Source: Gnetum montanum
Taxonomy: Eukaryota > Streptophyta > Gnetopsida > Gnetales > Gnetaceae
Reading direction: 5' to 3'
Length of the DNA stretch: 64,000 bases
NCBI GenBank assembly: GCA_015680685.1
Contig: MNCI01008884.1
Coordinates: 84,299 to 148,298, forward strand
A program made the position numbers and the translations under genes. The notes beneath the pieces are model-generated. The model did not search any database. It worked only from the letters and a program-made list of their open reading frames with translations, and was not told where the DNA came from. The number at the start of each line of letters is the position of its first letter. The first letter of the stretch is position 1. Positions 11,555 through 23,719 of the stretch are shown here, piece after piece.

Positions 11555-13400
11555 GACTGAATGAAAACTCATCCTCGAGTTCCTTACAAAATATTGGGAA
11601 GGTATGGGATTATTGACTTGAATGACACTAATGGTGAATGGGGTGACATGTGAACGAATCATCATTACAATACATGGAAATATTAGTGTTCATGACCACA
11701 AGAGTGAACACTATACACATCTAACATCTAGCCTTATTTGGCAGCTGAGAGAGAAGAGAGAAGAGAGAGAAGAAGTCTGTTGTTGTTGATGCCAAGATTG
11801 CACTTTCCGTTGGTCATCCATAAGCACACCATCAATCCTGTTCCTTGCATAACTGTTCTAGAACTAGTCCATTCTAAGTGTTCCCTCTAGGTCCAATCCA
11901 TTGTTGTATGATTGCCATCTACACACACAACACAGTCTCATATTAGCAAGGATAAATGAATCACAATGCAGTTGATACCTTGCCTCGGTGTAAGGTCCAT
12001 TGGTTGAGTTGTGATATGGCTAATGTGGATTCTGGAGATATAACACTAGTGACTACCCAAGGTGTAGGGGTTAAGAGAAAATTGAAAAAATTGGGCCAGG
12101 ACACCCATGACTAAGAGCGATCCTCCAGTAGCGATAGAATGGAAAAAGATAAGGAATAAGAAAGATGGAGAAAAATAAACAATGGCAACACTGATAAAAT
12201 GGATGTCAAAGGTGAAAATCAACAAAATAAATGTTAATTGTGGAAATGTTTAAGGGAAATAAGTTAACTGATGCACCAAATAGGAATGCCAGTGGGTTCT
12301 CCCCAAAGTAGGCTCATGCCCTTAATGCCCTAACAATCCCACATTCAAAGAGTTCATAGGCTCTAGAAATGCCATTTGGAAGCATGAGTTAAAGGCTTAA
12401 CCACAAGAATTTACCAAAAAGAAAACAATGCATCAACCAAAATATAGACTATTGATACAATTGGCAATGAGGTGGAAAATGGAGAAAGAATGATGGAAAG
12501 AAGAGAATGGAATGGAGTCTCAAGAAAAAGGTGGTGCACAGCCCCTTGTGTATTAATGGTTAATGTGACTTAGTAGATCTCATTTCAAATCTAGCCTCAA
12601 ACAATCCACATCCAGTGACTTCACATTAATACATTTGGCCAAACCATCGACTTGAAGTAACAAGAATGCTTTTGCCAAAAAGTCACCACCATTCCGAGGA
12701 ATGAGAAAGGAGAAAGTAGGAAGTGAGAAAGGGCCTTAGTTAGAGGGAACTTGTTTGTTTAGTTTCATAACCAATGCTTGTAGCCTAGATGATTATTTTG
12801 TCTAAGGGGTGTGCTTTGAATTTTCATACTTTTTTTTTTGTGTGAGAACCACACCATGCAAAGAGTTATTATTTTTATTAGCTCAGCTTCCCAATAATGG
12901 AGCAACGTCGAAATGGTAAGGAAAACCCAAGAAGAAAACATTCAATTAGCCAAGAGAATGGCTAGCAAAAATGCATCAAATCCCCTTGAAGCCACACCCC
13001 TTTCAGTCGTTGAGTCCTTCCTCAGTTTGAGAAATGCCTAGTCACAAATTCATTGATAGTTCTATTATTTAAAGAAAGGGACTGTACAGTTCCAAGCCAA
13101 GAGAGACTATAGAAATTCATGGATGCATGGACGATGTGGACTCATTGCCTGTTATATCAAAAGAACCATACCTTAGTATCAACATTATAACTCAAAGGTA
13201 AAAACCAAACATTAGCAATCAATAGAATATAGTTCATACCACCATCAGGAGCACTTATTAGGTGACAAACCTAACAAAATAAACAACCTCACAAAGAAAT
13301 GAAAAAGTATGAATGATGTTGCAACACAAAAATAAGAAAAGTTAAAGAAATTTGTAAAACAAAAATGTGTAAAACAAAAACTTAAAAAGGAACTAAGGGC
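11555..13400 (-). other. Ath-2 3' non-coding region
   Basis: No gene seen. Homologous to 18112-19975. A poly-T run at 12831-12840 (plus strand) sits between conserved blocks GTGTGCTTTGAATT and GAGAACCACACCATGCAAAG. Confidence 0.75.
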
Positions 13401-13409
13401 CTCAAATGA

Positions 13410-13745
13410 TCAGTAGAGGTGGCCATCTATCCCATGATTGAGTTGAAAGGGGGAGATCTGAAATAATGAGCAAGGTCGTCCCTTCTTAGAGGTATTATGT
13501 GCATTGATCGTTCCAAGTTCATGGAAGGGTTTGGCACATTGCACATTAACTAGTAATCTCTTATTAAGGTTTTTTTTTGACTTTTTAGGAGTTTCCAACT
13601 TCCCCCAATTGATGTTTCCCAGGTTAAGGTTTCGAAGTTGATAACACTCTTGCTCCAGTGCATCTATGCTTTTGACATGAGTGCAAGTTATTTCCTTAGT
13701 TAGTTCCATGCACATTGGTGAGTTGCTCTCTTGATTAGCTATCAA
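13410..13745 (-). pseudogene. Ath-2 fused linker/post-integrase frame across the deletion
   Basis: A 111-codon open frame. Its first half (IDALEQECYQLRNLNLGNIN) matches the protease-RT linker of Ath-3 at 22814-23050. Its second half (KRLLVNVQCAKPFHELGT) matches the post-integrase tail of Ath-3 at 19981-20238. The junction lies at about 13563-13585, next to a run of nine T. The frame is kept across the deletion. No catalytic motif remains and a function is not implied. Confidence 0.75.
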
Positions 13746-13748
13746 CCA

Positions 13749-14240
13749 CTAGGTATCTTCTTGTTGTGTGGTTGCTACATATATGCATTTTTGTATGTTA
13801 ATTTCTTGTGCACACCAGTTGCATGCAAACAATGCTGAACATTCCTGCATGCCATCACACCCTGTATCACTGTATGTAATGCATGGAACCTTCTTCTTCT
13901 CGCTCTTCCCAAAAGTGTTCTCCTTAGATATTTCCAATGAAATATTGTGAATTCCTAGGTGTGCATTTATGTTACTTAGCCATGCACTTCCCATGATTAT
14001 TGGGAAGTCCCCTTTATCATTGTTTACTTGTATAACTAGGAAATCAGTTGGGTATGACCACCCACACACAGTGGTAATGATGTCCTCCACCAGTCCCAAG
14101 GGAACAATGATGGATTGGTCAGCCAGCTCTAGGTGAATATTGCTCTTCTTTAATGGAGGCAGGTTCCAGGCTTTATACATCTCTTGTGATATTAAGTTGA
14201 CTCCGGAACCTAAGTCTAGAAGAGCTTTACATGGTTCATT
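13749..14240 (-). pseudogene. Ath-2 aspartic protease
   Basis: A 143-codon open frame with VPLGLVEDIITTVCGWSYP and DFPIIMGSAWLSNIN, the C-terminal half of a retroviral-type protease, followed by a Cys-containing tail (QECSALFACNWCAQE). The active site lies upstream at about 14200-14220 and reads LLDLGSGVNLIS: the catalytic D-S-G is D-L-G, which should abolish activity. A TAG separates it from the fused frame at 13410-13745. The protease would cut gag and pol into mature proteins. Confidence 0.8.
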
Positions 14241-14399
14241 CCTAATGACTTGGAGATAGATTAGAGGGCTTCTAGGGTCAGAGAATTTCCTGGGAAGATG
14301 ACCATCCTTAATCTAGTCAGTAACGACATGTGTTAATATAATCGTGTGCGTTGAGCTTAGTTTTTGGTTTGAAGGAAGCTTTGAAGCCTTATTTGATGG

Positions 14400-16913
14400 A
14401 GAGGTGTTCAGAGATTCAACAACTTGTGGTTATGAGGGCTTAGTTGAACTGTTGGTTCTGAAGAAAGGCCTTCTTTGCATACGGTTGTTAGAACTAGCAG
14501 TGGGTTGAAGATTCACAACCCTCATAGCCTTGCATTGCTGTGGTTGAGTGGAGGGTTCCCCTTGCATTATTGGAGCAGGTGATAATGGAGCTATTGGTGT
14601 GAGAGTTGTGGATGGGTTTGGAGGATGGTATGTCTGTGGGTTTTCTCCCCTAGGAGAAGGAGTCCTGTAATACTCCTGAGCTTGGTAGTGATGTTGTGGT
14701 GTCACGTGACCAACAGAGTCACGTGGAGAGATTGGCTACTACACGTAGTAGCCATATGGATCTGGTTGCTGGTAGGGGTATTTTTGCCTTGGTGGTGGCA
14801 TCCCCCATGACTATGGGTATTGTCGTTGTTGGTGTTGCTTAATAGGTTGTGCTGGAGTTTCACTTGGATAATACATTGAAGGTTGGTAGAACTACCTTGG
14901 GTTACCTTGGGGATAAGGTAACCATCGAGGTGCTTGACATTTGTTAAGTCATTGGTTGAGTGCATACACCCCAGACTCTTGTAGATGTGAGATCATGGGG
15001 CAACATTCCTTAGGATGGTCGTATTGGCATATCTCACATCCACTATCATTGTTCATATCTGAATCCACAACCTCTTTGGTGATGGCCATTTTACCCTTAC
15101 CTTTGTTACGTGCATTGTCCACTTCTCTCTTTTTCTTTTTTTCATAGTCACTACCTTGCTCCCTAGACTCCTCTACGATTTTAAGAATAGTTTTGGACCT
15201 ACTATCTAGGGAGTCCCACACTTGGTCTACCTTTGCTGATATCTCTGTTGTTAATTTTTTGAGTGGCAAGGTTTTTCTATTCACCATTTCTTCGAGTGGT
15301 GACTCTTCCTCCTCCTCATAGAATCTCACTCCCCTTTTTTAGAGGGAAGGATCTCGATTGTACTCTTCTGCACTTTCTCTCTTACGTAGCTCCCCTTCTT
15401 CCTTGGCTACTTGCTCTAGCAATCTATGAACCTGATGAGACCTAAGCTTTGATAATCTCCCTTGGGCATATGTTCCAAGGGTTCTCCTTGTTTCATGCCT
15501 AAGTCCATCTAGGAGGTGGCGTAGTTGATCCTGCTACGAGTAACCATGGCCTGGGCAATGATGTAATAGTGCATAATAACAGCCCATGGCAGCATCCAAG
15601 GGTTCATGATTTCCCTACTTCCATCCTTAGATTTTATTTGTTAGGTTAGACACTCAGGAGTACGTTTGGTACTTATCATTATATAGTTCTAACCTTGTAC
15701 TCCACCTCTGAATGGATTCTAGTTCTAAGGACCGGTACCAGCTCTCCGCTTCTTTCACTACTGTCCTTGGGAACAACTTTAGTTTTTGCCGTTTTTTTTC
15801 TATGTTCTACAAGGCACATGCATCATGGAATGCTTGTAAATGGTTTTGAGGATTAGCATTGTATCCCCCTTCAAATTGTGGAATATTGTTCATGTCTAAC
15901 CTCTTGATCCTACTATCCTTTTGGTGCCTTTTTGGAACTCTTACAGCCTTTGTGATATCCAACATGCTTCTAGTTATGAGTAGGTGTTCTTCGTGGTCAT
16001 CTTATTCATAGCATCTATGATTTCTATGCAATTCCCTACTGTCCCTTCTTCTATGTTGTGATTCCTTAGAGTGCCCACATCCTCATTCTCGACTATCTCG
16101 TTGATGTTTTTCACTCTGCTTTCCTTTATCCTCATGGTTAGGTTCCTTGTGACTACATCCGAACACTGAAGGAGAGGGTGAATGTGATGATGAAGGTGAA
16201 GAAGAATTAGAACCATCATCAAGACAATGTTTTCTACCTTCTCTTTGGTGGTCTCAGCCCCGATTGTGATTATGATCAGAACGTCCCCCTTATCGTGTGT
16301 TTGTGTTCCCTCATTGAGCACTTCATGTTCATGAGGATTAGAACCAGGGTTGTGAACCATGGAGTGGAGGTTTTGATACACCACCTCCTAATCATCATTA
16401 GGAGGAAAAACATCATTTGGTGGGGAACCTATTGAAACTAATTCACCATCCCCAATTTTTCTTAAAAACATGTGGGGCATTATGGGGCTATTTACCCTTC
16501 AAAGATGTGTGATAACTCTTCTGTCACAAGTCCCATTGACATTGTGCTTTTGTGGGATGATAGTCCCTTATGTCATGATCACATGCAATGTACTCCATGT
16601 ATAAAAGCAGCATGCCTATTCATGTGAGAGAACGAAGGAGCATGTTGGGAACTGCTCAATCTGGAGGCAACACTATGTTACCCTCCAAATCTCTCCAACG
16701 CAGTTGTTCATCTTAATGGAGAATAAAGGTAAATTTAGGTACATACTCATCATGGTGAGTATATACCAAACGAAATTGTTGAGGAACTGGTGAATCTTGG
16801 TTACATGTGTTATGTCACCGATTGTCTCTTGTGTTAGTCCTAGGCGGTGAAGTGCTCTTGTGCGAAGAAGAAGAAATTTTTGTCTTGTTTGGTGTGTGAT
16901 TTACCATTGTCAT
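14400..16913 (-). pseudogene. Ath-2 gag
   Basis: The ATG at 16913 starts MTMVNHTPNKTK. The N-terminal block near 16700-16780 reads HHDEYVPKFTFILH, then EQLRWRDLEGNIVLPPD. The acidic/His-rich low-complexity stretch is at 15974-16384. The capsid part near 15500-15650 is broken by stops. The helical/basic region and zinc-finger-like GCEICQYDHPKECCP are intact in the frame 14949-15329. A Pro/Gln/Asn-rich tail (14430-14965) ends in RRPFFRTNSS. This is the best preserved zinc-finger segment of the family in the window, but the whole gag is interrupted several times. Confidence 0.8.
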
Positions 16914-17002
16914 ATCTTTCCTTGATTAACCCTAATGGTTCGTTCTAGTGTCCCAACAATATGAATGATTTCCTATGTTCTACATAGCGCACAAACAACT
17001 AA

Positions 17003-17021
17003 GTCCCCAGCAATGGTGCCA
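17003..17021 (-). promoter_or_regulatory. Ath-2 primer binding site
   Basis: Minus strand TGGCACCATTGCTGGGGAC, one base inside the 5' LTR. It is closest of the three copies to the Athila tRNA-Asp site. Confidence 0.85.
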
Positions 17022-17022
17022 A

Positions 17023-17802
17023 TGATGAGTGGCGAGGTACCCCTACACTCAACCATATGAATACAAGCGTTTCACGCATGATTTGGTCAAACTCCAAGGA
17101 CTAAGTGCTCACATGCCCTAATGGAACACTCAGGGTTAATCAATCGTTGTCTTCCCAAACATACTTGTATTTTCATGGTTGTATGGTTAAGTAAGCTTGA
17201 GGTATATGATTTTTATAACTTTTATCTTTTTAATGTCTTATGCTAACAGGGGAAGGTAAGGAGAACTAAGTGACTAACTTTCATTAACTATTCACTAACT
17301 AAGTTCTAATTGTTCCTAACACCAGTATCCATTCCCACTTTCCGCACACATCCTAAACCAATGCAACACTTCTGGGATTACCAAACGCTAGTCGTTACTG
17401 GGTACCAAGCGCTACACACATGCTCAAAGTAGTCATACTGAGTGTACTTATCTAGGAGAGTCAAGGGTTGAGAGAGAGATTAATTAACTATGAAAGCATT
17501 TAAACATTCAATAATAATTAATTACTATTTAGCTTAATCCACATGCTGCAACGTTTATCATAAAGTTCATCTTTATTGCCATACACAAATGTGTGCTCAG
17601 GTACAATTTTCTCGAATAAAGATCTGTTTACTTTAAGACTCCTACTGTGGGCACATGGAAATTATTCTAACTCTGGAATGGTAAAACTACAAGAGTTTAG
17701 CTAAGGGTCTAAGTCTAACTACCTAGAACATTGAAAGCCACCTCTTATTTATAGAAATTGAGGTAGGTCATGATATTGTGTACGCAATATTGTGGCTCAT
17801 CA
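17023..17802 (-). repeat. Ath-2 5' LTR
   Basis: 780 bp, TGATGAGTGGCGAGGTACC...GGCTCATCA. It aligns along its length with 10779-11545. A CAATATTG-type palindrome occurs in the short U3. Confidence 0.92.
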
Positions 17803-18102
17803 GTGTGCTCAAGTACATCAATGCTTGAATAAATATCCATTCACACTTTGACCTTCTACTGTTGACACTTGGAAAATACTCTAACTTTGAAACAAACTAC
17901 AAGAGTTTCACTACTTGACTGCTAAAAGACTTCCTTCTAATTATGTGCTTGGGCACTGTATTTATAGGCTTGGAAGAAACTACTCTAATAATTAGAGTAA
18001 CCACTCTAATAATTAGAATAACTTCTAAAGTAACTACTAGAGTAACCACTCTAGTAATTAGAATAACTACTAGAGTAACTGCTAGAGTAACTTCTCTCAT
18101 CA
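17803..18102 (-). repeat. Ath-3 3' LTR, right segment
   Basis: Resumes with GTGTG (duplication) and continues as in 26948-27280 of the 5' LTR, ending TCTCTCATCA. It includes the TATA box region (CACTGTATTTATAGGC) and the U3 repeat block 17985-18095 of TAATTAGAGTAAC units. Confidence 0.92.
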
Positions 18103-18111
18103 TACCCCCAT
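18103..18111 (-). promoter_or_regulatory. Ath-3 polypurine tract
   Basis: Minus strand ATGGGGGTA directly before the 3' LTR. Confidence 0.85.
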
Positions 18112-19975
18112 GACTAAATGAAAACTCATCCTCGAGTATAGAAGAAGAGAAATAAGTTCTATACAAAACATATTAGGGGGATGTGGACTTATTTGACTAA
18201 CATGTAGAGTGACACAGAGAAAATAGACAAATACAGAAGTGCCTAAGCATACAATATTACAATTACGTACAAAATTGATGTTCATGATAATTAGGAAAGA
18301 ACACCAACGGATCCAAAGGACATCCAACCCCTCTTGGCAATAGAAGAATGAGGAAGAGGTAAAAGAGATCCAATGGTCATGAACAATCTCCTGTGAGTGA
18401 TATGGTTGCATCCTCCTTGGTGATGACATTCCTGCTTCCAATCCATACTTCCCACTGCAATCACAACAAAACCAAGGACTAGTATATATAATACATAAAT
18501 AATGGCTGAATATGTTGTCTCATCGGTGATTTTATCTAGCCAAGTTATGATTATGATTGATTGCTTGCTTGATATTGTTAGTGGAAAGACTGACAAAGGG
18601 GTTAAATAATATAAATGATCCATACAATTCAAAAAAAGCTTGATATAAGGAGTAGTGGAAAGAGGGTATTCACAACAATAAAAAGAAATTCATTACAAAT
18701 ATTTATGAAGGTGCATACAATTTGAATGGCATGAATGGGGTAAATAAAAAAAATTTAATTGTAACAATGTCCAAGGGTAAAGAAATTAACTTAACCAAAC
18801 CAAAAGATATGCAAGTGGGTCCTCCTCAAAGAAAGATCATTCCCTTTATGCCTTGACAAACCCACAAACCAAAGATTTCGTAGGCTCTAAGAATGTCATT
18901 TGAAAGCAAGAGTTAAAAAGTTACCCACAGGAATTCACCAAAGAAAAACAATGCATCAACCTAGAACAGACTAACGATAAAACTGGCAATGAGGTGGAAA
19001 ATGGGAAGAAATATGGAGAGGAGAGAACTAAATGAAATCCCAAGAACAAGGTTGTGTAAAGCCCCTTGTGTATTTCATGGTTACAATAACTGAGTAGAAC
19101 TCATCCCAAATCCATACTCAAACCAACCACATTTAGTGACCTTGCATCAATACACTTGGCCAATCCATCCTCTTAAGGCAACAAGAATGTTTCCACAAAG
19201 AGTGACCACCATCCCAAGGAGAGTGACATGGAGAAGCAGGAAGCAAGAAAGGGCCTTAGTTAGAGGGAACATTCAAGCATGGGTAACATGTCTTTCCAGT
19301 GCCACAACTAGTGCTTATAGCCCATATTGCTTTATTATGTCTAAGGGGTGTGCTTTGAATTCTCATCTTTTTCTCTCTTTTTTTTCTCTCTCTCTTTTAA
19401 TGTTTATGCGTGAGAACCACACCATGCAAAGACTTATTATTATTCACTCAACCTCCTGATATTTGAACAATGTCAGAATAGCAGAAAACCTAAGAAAAAG
19501 CATCCAAGCACCCAAGAGAATGGTCAGCACCAATGCATCGAATCCCCTTGAAGTCACACCCTTTTCATCCTTTGAGTCTTTCCGTAGTTTGTAAAATGCC
19601 CAGCCACCAATTCATTAACAAGTTTACTTAGAAAAAGGGGACTGTACAGTTCCAAGCCAAAGGAGACCATAGAGTTGTATGGATGAGTGGATGGTGTGGA
19701 CTCATTGCCTATTTTACCAAAAGAACCATACCTTAATGTCAACATCATAATTCAAAGGTAAAAACCAAACATTAGCAATCAATATGATATAATTTAATCC
19801 ACCATCATGAGCACTTATTAGATGACGAATAAAAGTAAATCAAGCAAACCAAGAAATAGTAAAAACATGAACGATGGTGTAAAAAAAATAAGAAAAGTTG
19901 AAAGAATGTGTAAAACAAAAAATGCATAAAACAAAAATGTGTAAAAAAAAAATTCAAAAAGAACTAAGGGCCTAG
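18112..19975 (-). other. Ath-3 3' non-coding region
   Basis: No gene seen. The conserved blocks of the family flank a hypervariable CT-rich run at about 19365-19400. A poly-A/AAAACAAAAA-rich (plus strand) stretch near 19860-19970 is also found in the other copies. Confidence 0.75.
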
Positions 19976-19980
19976 AACGG

Positions 19981-21240
19981 TTAGCATAGGTGGCCATCTC
20001 CCCCAAGACTAAGTTGGAAGGAGGAGATCCGAAATAGTGAGTAGGGTTGTCCATCAAGAGAGGTAGCATGTGTATTGGCTATCCTAAGCCCCTGGAAAGG
20101 TTTGGTTTGTTGCATGTTGACTAAAAGTTTCTTATCCAGGCTCTCAAGTTTGTATATTATCATGGCCCCTAAAGGAAACGTTGCATAAATAATATAAGGT
20201 CCTTCCGACAGTGTTTGAAATTTAGTACATTGTGGCACATGTGTGGGATTCCAGTAGAGAATCTTATCTCCTAGCTATTATTTAACTTTCCTAATTCTTA
20301 GGTCATGACATTGTTTATTGAAGGCCTTGTCCAATTCATTAGATGATAGGGTAGCTAACCAATTTTCATCTAGCAAGTTAAGGGTTACTAACTATTTTTT
20401 TTTTTGGTGCTAGATCAAGGTCAAAGTTAAGGTCACATGCTATGGATAGTGTACAGAGCTCAATTTGAATGGGAAGCATTGGTAATTTACCATACACTAA
20501 CTCATAGGGATAATAGCCTATAGGAAATTTCCATGTGGAGTGGTATGCCTAAAGAGCATCATTTAGTTTAGTGCTCCTGTCTCAACTAAACTTGCTAATG
20601 GTTCTTGTTAATATCTTCATAATCTCCCTGTTGGTAACTTCGGCTTGACCATTCGCTTGGGGGTGGTATGGTGTAGTCAATTTATGATCAACCCCTAAGC
20701 ATTGCATTAATTTCTAAAAAATTTAACCTATGAAGTGTGTACCATTATTTGAAATAAGTGCACGTGGCATACCAAACCTATTTATGATTTCTTGTTGAAA
20801 AAATCGTGCAACTATAGATGATGTACAATCTTTAACAACAACTACTTCGGCCCATTTTGTTAGGTAATCAATGACAAAAATTATATAATATTTTCCATTG
20901 GACATTGGTGTAATTGACCCCATAAAATCAATTTCCCAAATTTTGAAGGGTTCTAATAGTTGAATCCATTGTTGTGAACCCTCCAGTCTAGCAGTAATTC
21001 CCCCATCACATTGACAATGCTCACAAGATTGGGTGAAACGATGGACATCCAAAAATAATGTGGGCCAATAATATCCTGTAAGTAGGATCTTGATGGTCAT
21101 TCGTATCCCAGTGTAATGACCCCCACAAGGACCCTCATGAGCATCTTGAACTTGCAGTTGATCTATATCGGAAACACACCATCGAACCAAGCCATCAGGA
21201 CACACTTTGTAAAGTTGCCCATTGATTTCCATAAAGTACT
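19981..21240 (-). pseudogene. Ath-3 integrase
   Basis: Best integrase of the Athila group here: a 169-codon open frame at 20723-21232. The zinc-binding part keeps AHEGPCGGHYTG and CEHCQ (H-H-C-C). The core keeps the first aspartate in IWEIDFMGSI and TKWAEVVVV. The second catalytic aspartate is changed (ALISNNGTHFIG, expected SDNG). The frame breaks just before the glutamate region; the C-terminal tail with GPYIIYATFPLGAM is at 19981-20238. The D to N change plus breaks make it inactive. Confidence 0.88.
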
Positions 21241-21244
21241 TGGC

Positions 21245-21800
21245 TTAGTAAAGAAACTTTTGTTTCTTCTTAAGGTTTAACTCTTGTGGTGTTTGTTGGG
21301 TAAGGAGATAGGTAAGAATGCTACTATACCAGTTTATCTCCATGGGTGATTGATTATTCACTACACCAGCAAAGAGGAATTCATCGAGGAAATGATCAAA
21401 AATTAGATACTCATACTCTTTGTTGTCCCATCGCAATCGAGATAAATGATTAGCAACTACATTCTTGGTGCCCTTGCGATCAATCATCATTAAATTGAAT
21501 TCTTGTAAGATTACAAGCTAACGTATGATACGAGGGCTTACCATTGGCTTATTCATGAAGAACCATATTACACTATGATCTGTATGTATATATACTTTAT
21601 ATCCCAATACATAGTGTCTAAACTTTTCTAATGCAAACACTACAACCATTAATTCTTTCTCTATGGTAGTGTAGTTAACTTCTACACCAGTGATACTTCT
21701 ACCTACATAGTGGATGTAATAAGGATGCTTCTGGTCATCTAATTGTGTAAGTATGGCTCCTAAAGCATAGTTGTACACATCAATCATGATATGGAATGGT
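21245..21800 (-). pseudogene. Ath-3 RNase H
   Basis: The frame 21518-21787 has NYALGAILTQLDDQKHPYYI, VNYTTIEKELMVVVFALEKF and HTDHSVIWFF; 21245-21490 has DRKGTKNVVANHLSRL (family VADHLSRL). This is the Ty3-type RNase H with conserved order. One stop separates the two parts and the terminal D of ADHLSR is N. Confidence 0.87.
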
Positions 21801-21844
21801 TTGAACCATTCAGGAGCTTGTAGAATGAGTGTTTCTACTAGCTT

Positions 21845-22700
21845 CTATTTTAGAGTTTGGAAAGCTAATTTGCATTCCTTGGTCCACTTGAAAGGTATGT
21901 CCTTTTTCATTAATTCCACCAATGGTCTAGCAACCTTTGAAAAGTTCTCAATAAATCTCCTATAGTAGCCAGTATGTCCAAGGAATGATCGAATATCTTT
22001 GACAGTTCTTGGTTGATGGATAATTCCTTGGATAATTTTGATTTTCTCAAGTTCTACCTCTATCCCTATGTGTGAGATTTTGTGTCCTAGTACTATGCCT
22101 TCTTGGACCATTAAATGGATTTTCTACTAGTTGAGCCTCAAATTGGTTTCTACATATCTTTTTAACACTTGCTCCAATTGGTCCAAGGCTTGATCAAAGT
22201 TTGCTCCATAAGTGGAGAAGTTGTCCATAAAGACCTCCATGCCATTCCCTATCTACTATTGGAATATGCTTAGAACTAGTTGTTGAAATGTTGTAGGGGC
22301 ATTGCACAATCCAAACAACATCTATTTGTATGCGAACGTTCCCCAAGGACTGGTGAATGTACTCTTGGATTGGTCTTCTGGGGCTATTTGTATTTGGTTA
22401 TATCCACTATATCCATCTAGAAAATGGTAATAGTAATGCCTTGCAATGGTGTCTAATACTTGGTTGACAAATGGAAATGGAATGTAATCTTTGAATGTTG
22501 CCATATTTAGTAGCCTAAAATCTATGAACACCCTCCATTTTCCTCCCTTTCTAGGCACAATAACTAAGAGGCTAACCCATTCACTATCAGCAATGGGGTA
22601 TATGAACCTAGCCTTGAGAAGCTATTCAATTTCTTCCTTAACTACTTTCTTCAGCTTTAGGTTCAGTTTCCTTTGCAGTTGTCTTCAAGGCTTCATGGAG
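21845..22700 (-). pseudogene. Ath-3 reverse transcriptase
   Basis: Blocks in order: KGGKWRVFIDFRLLNMATFK, HFLDGYSGYNQIQIAPEDQS and TSPWGTFAYK (22322-22558); the catalytic stretch near 22210-22240; then GHKISHIGIEVELEKI and FLGHTGYYRRFIENFSK (21845-22111). The catalytic motif reads VFMDNFSTY, so the second aspartate of F-M-D-D is N. Two stops separate the blocks. The thumb and connection are well kept. Confidence 0.88.
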
Positions 22701-22813
22701 GGCTCAATGTAAATTCTATGTTTGCATATCCTAGGATCTATTCTAGTTAATTTGAGATATAACCAAGTAAAGAATTTTGACCATTTATTTATTACCTTTA
22801 ACAGTTCCTCTTT

Positions 22814-23050
22814 CTATTGAGGAGCAAGCTTAGCATTGATAATTACCAATTTTCCAGTTTTAAGGAATGTGTATTCCATACCGGTGGGCAATGGTTTCAG
22901 CTCAAGGGGCTCCTGCTTAAATTTCTCAAGGATTTCCAACTTCCCCCAGTTGATATTTTCAAGGTTAAAACTTGGAAGTTGGTAGTGGACTTGCTCTAAT
23001 GTGTCTATGCTATCGATGTAAGCATAAGTCAAACCCTTAGTTGGTTCCAT
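22814..23050 (-). pseudogene. Ath-3 protease-RT linker
   Basis: A 78-codon open stretch, MEPTKGLTYAYI...ENINWGKLEI, homologous to the first half of the Ath-2 fused frame. It is the spacer between protease and RT in the polyprotein. Nothing catalytic is visible. Confidence 0.7.
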
Positions 23051-23099
23051 GCATATGAGTGAACTACTTTCTTGATCAGCTATCAGCCACTGGGTATCT

Positions 23100-23640
23100 T
23101 CCTATCATGTGGCTACTACATATAGGCATCTTTGTATGTTAACCACTTGTGCACACTGATTGCATGCAAGCAATGCTAAACTTTGCACAAACCATGACCT
23201 TTGCATGCAATTATACCCTGTGTCACTGTATACTATACATGGAACTTTCTTCTCCTTGATCTTTTCAAATTTATTTATCTTTGATATTTCTAGGGAAAGA
23301 TCATGGATTCCTAGGTGTGTGTTGATGGTGCTTAGCCATGCTCTTCCCATTATGATTGGGAAGTCCCCTTTACCATTGTTTACCTAAATCACTAGGAAGT
23401 CAGCTAGGTATGAACACCCACAAATAGTGGTAAAAATGCCTTTCACCAACCCTAATGGGATAGTGATGGACTGGTCAGCCAACTCTAGATGGATTTTGCT
23501 CTTTTTTAATAGAGGCAGGTTCTAGGCCTTGTACATTTCTTGAGAAATCAAGTTGACACCGAAACCTGAATCCAAAAGAGCCTTGCATAGTGCATTTCTA
23601 GTGTTTTGTAAGTATATCAGAGGACTTCCAAGATCAAAGA
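23100..23640 (-). pseudogene. Ath-3 aspartic protease
   Basis: The active site reads LLDSGFGVNLIS (D-S-G intact) at about 23560-23585. The C-terminal half has GDFPIIMGRAWLSTIN at about 23320-23370 and the Cys-rich tail QSLALLACNQCAQVV. One TAG falls between the two halves. Of the three Athila-type copies that still have an active site, only this one keeps the catalytic triplet. Confidence 0.85.
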
Positions 23641-23719
23641 ATTTCCTAGGAAGGTGGCTAGCTTTGATCCAATCAGTGACGACATGTGTTAACATGACCG
23701 TATGCATTGAGTGTGATGA

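Larger units (their letters stand above)
10779..17802 (-). mobile_element. Ath-2: non-autonomous Athila-type element lacking RT, RNase H and integrase
   Basis: A 7.0-kb minus-strand element with both LTRs, primer site, polypurine tract and exact 5-bp target duplication. The internal part goes gag, protease, then directly to the tail that follows integrase in Ath-3. Compared with Ath-3 about 2.8 kb (equivalent to roughly 20142-22905) is missing, removing RT, RNase H and integrase. It must therefore have been mobilised by proteins of a fuller copy, or have lost the segment after insertion. The LTRs differ at very roughly 9 % by eye, so it is old. Confidence 0.9.
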
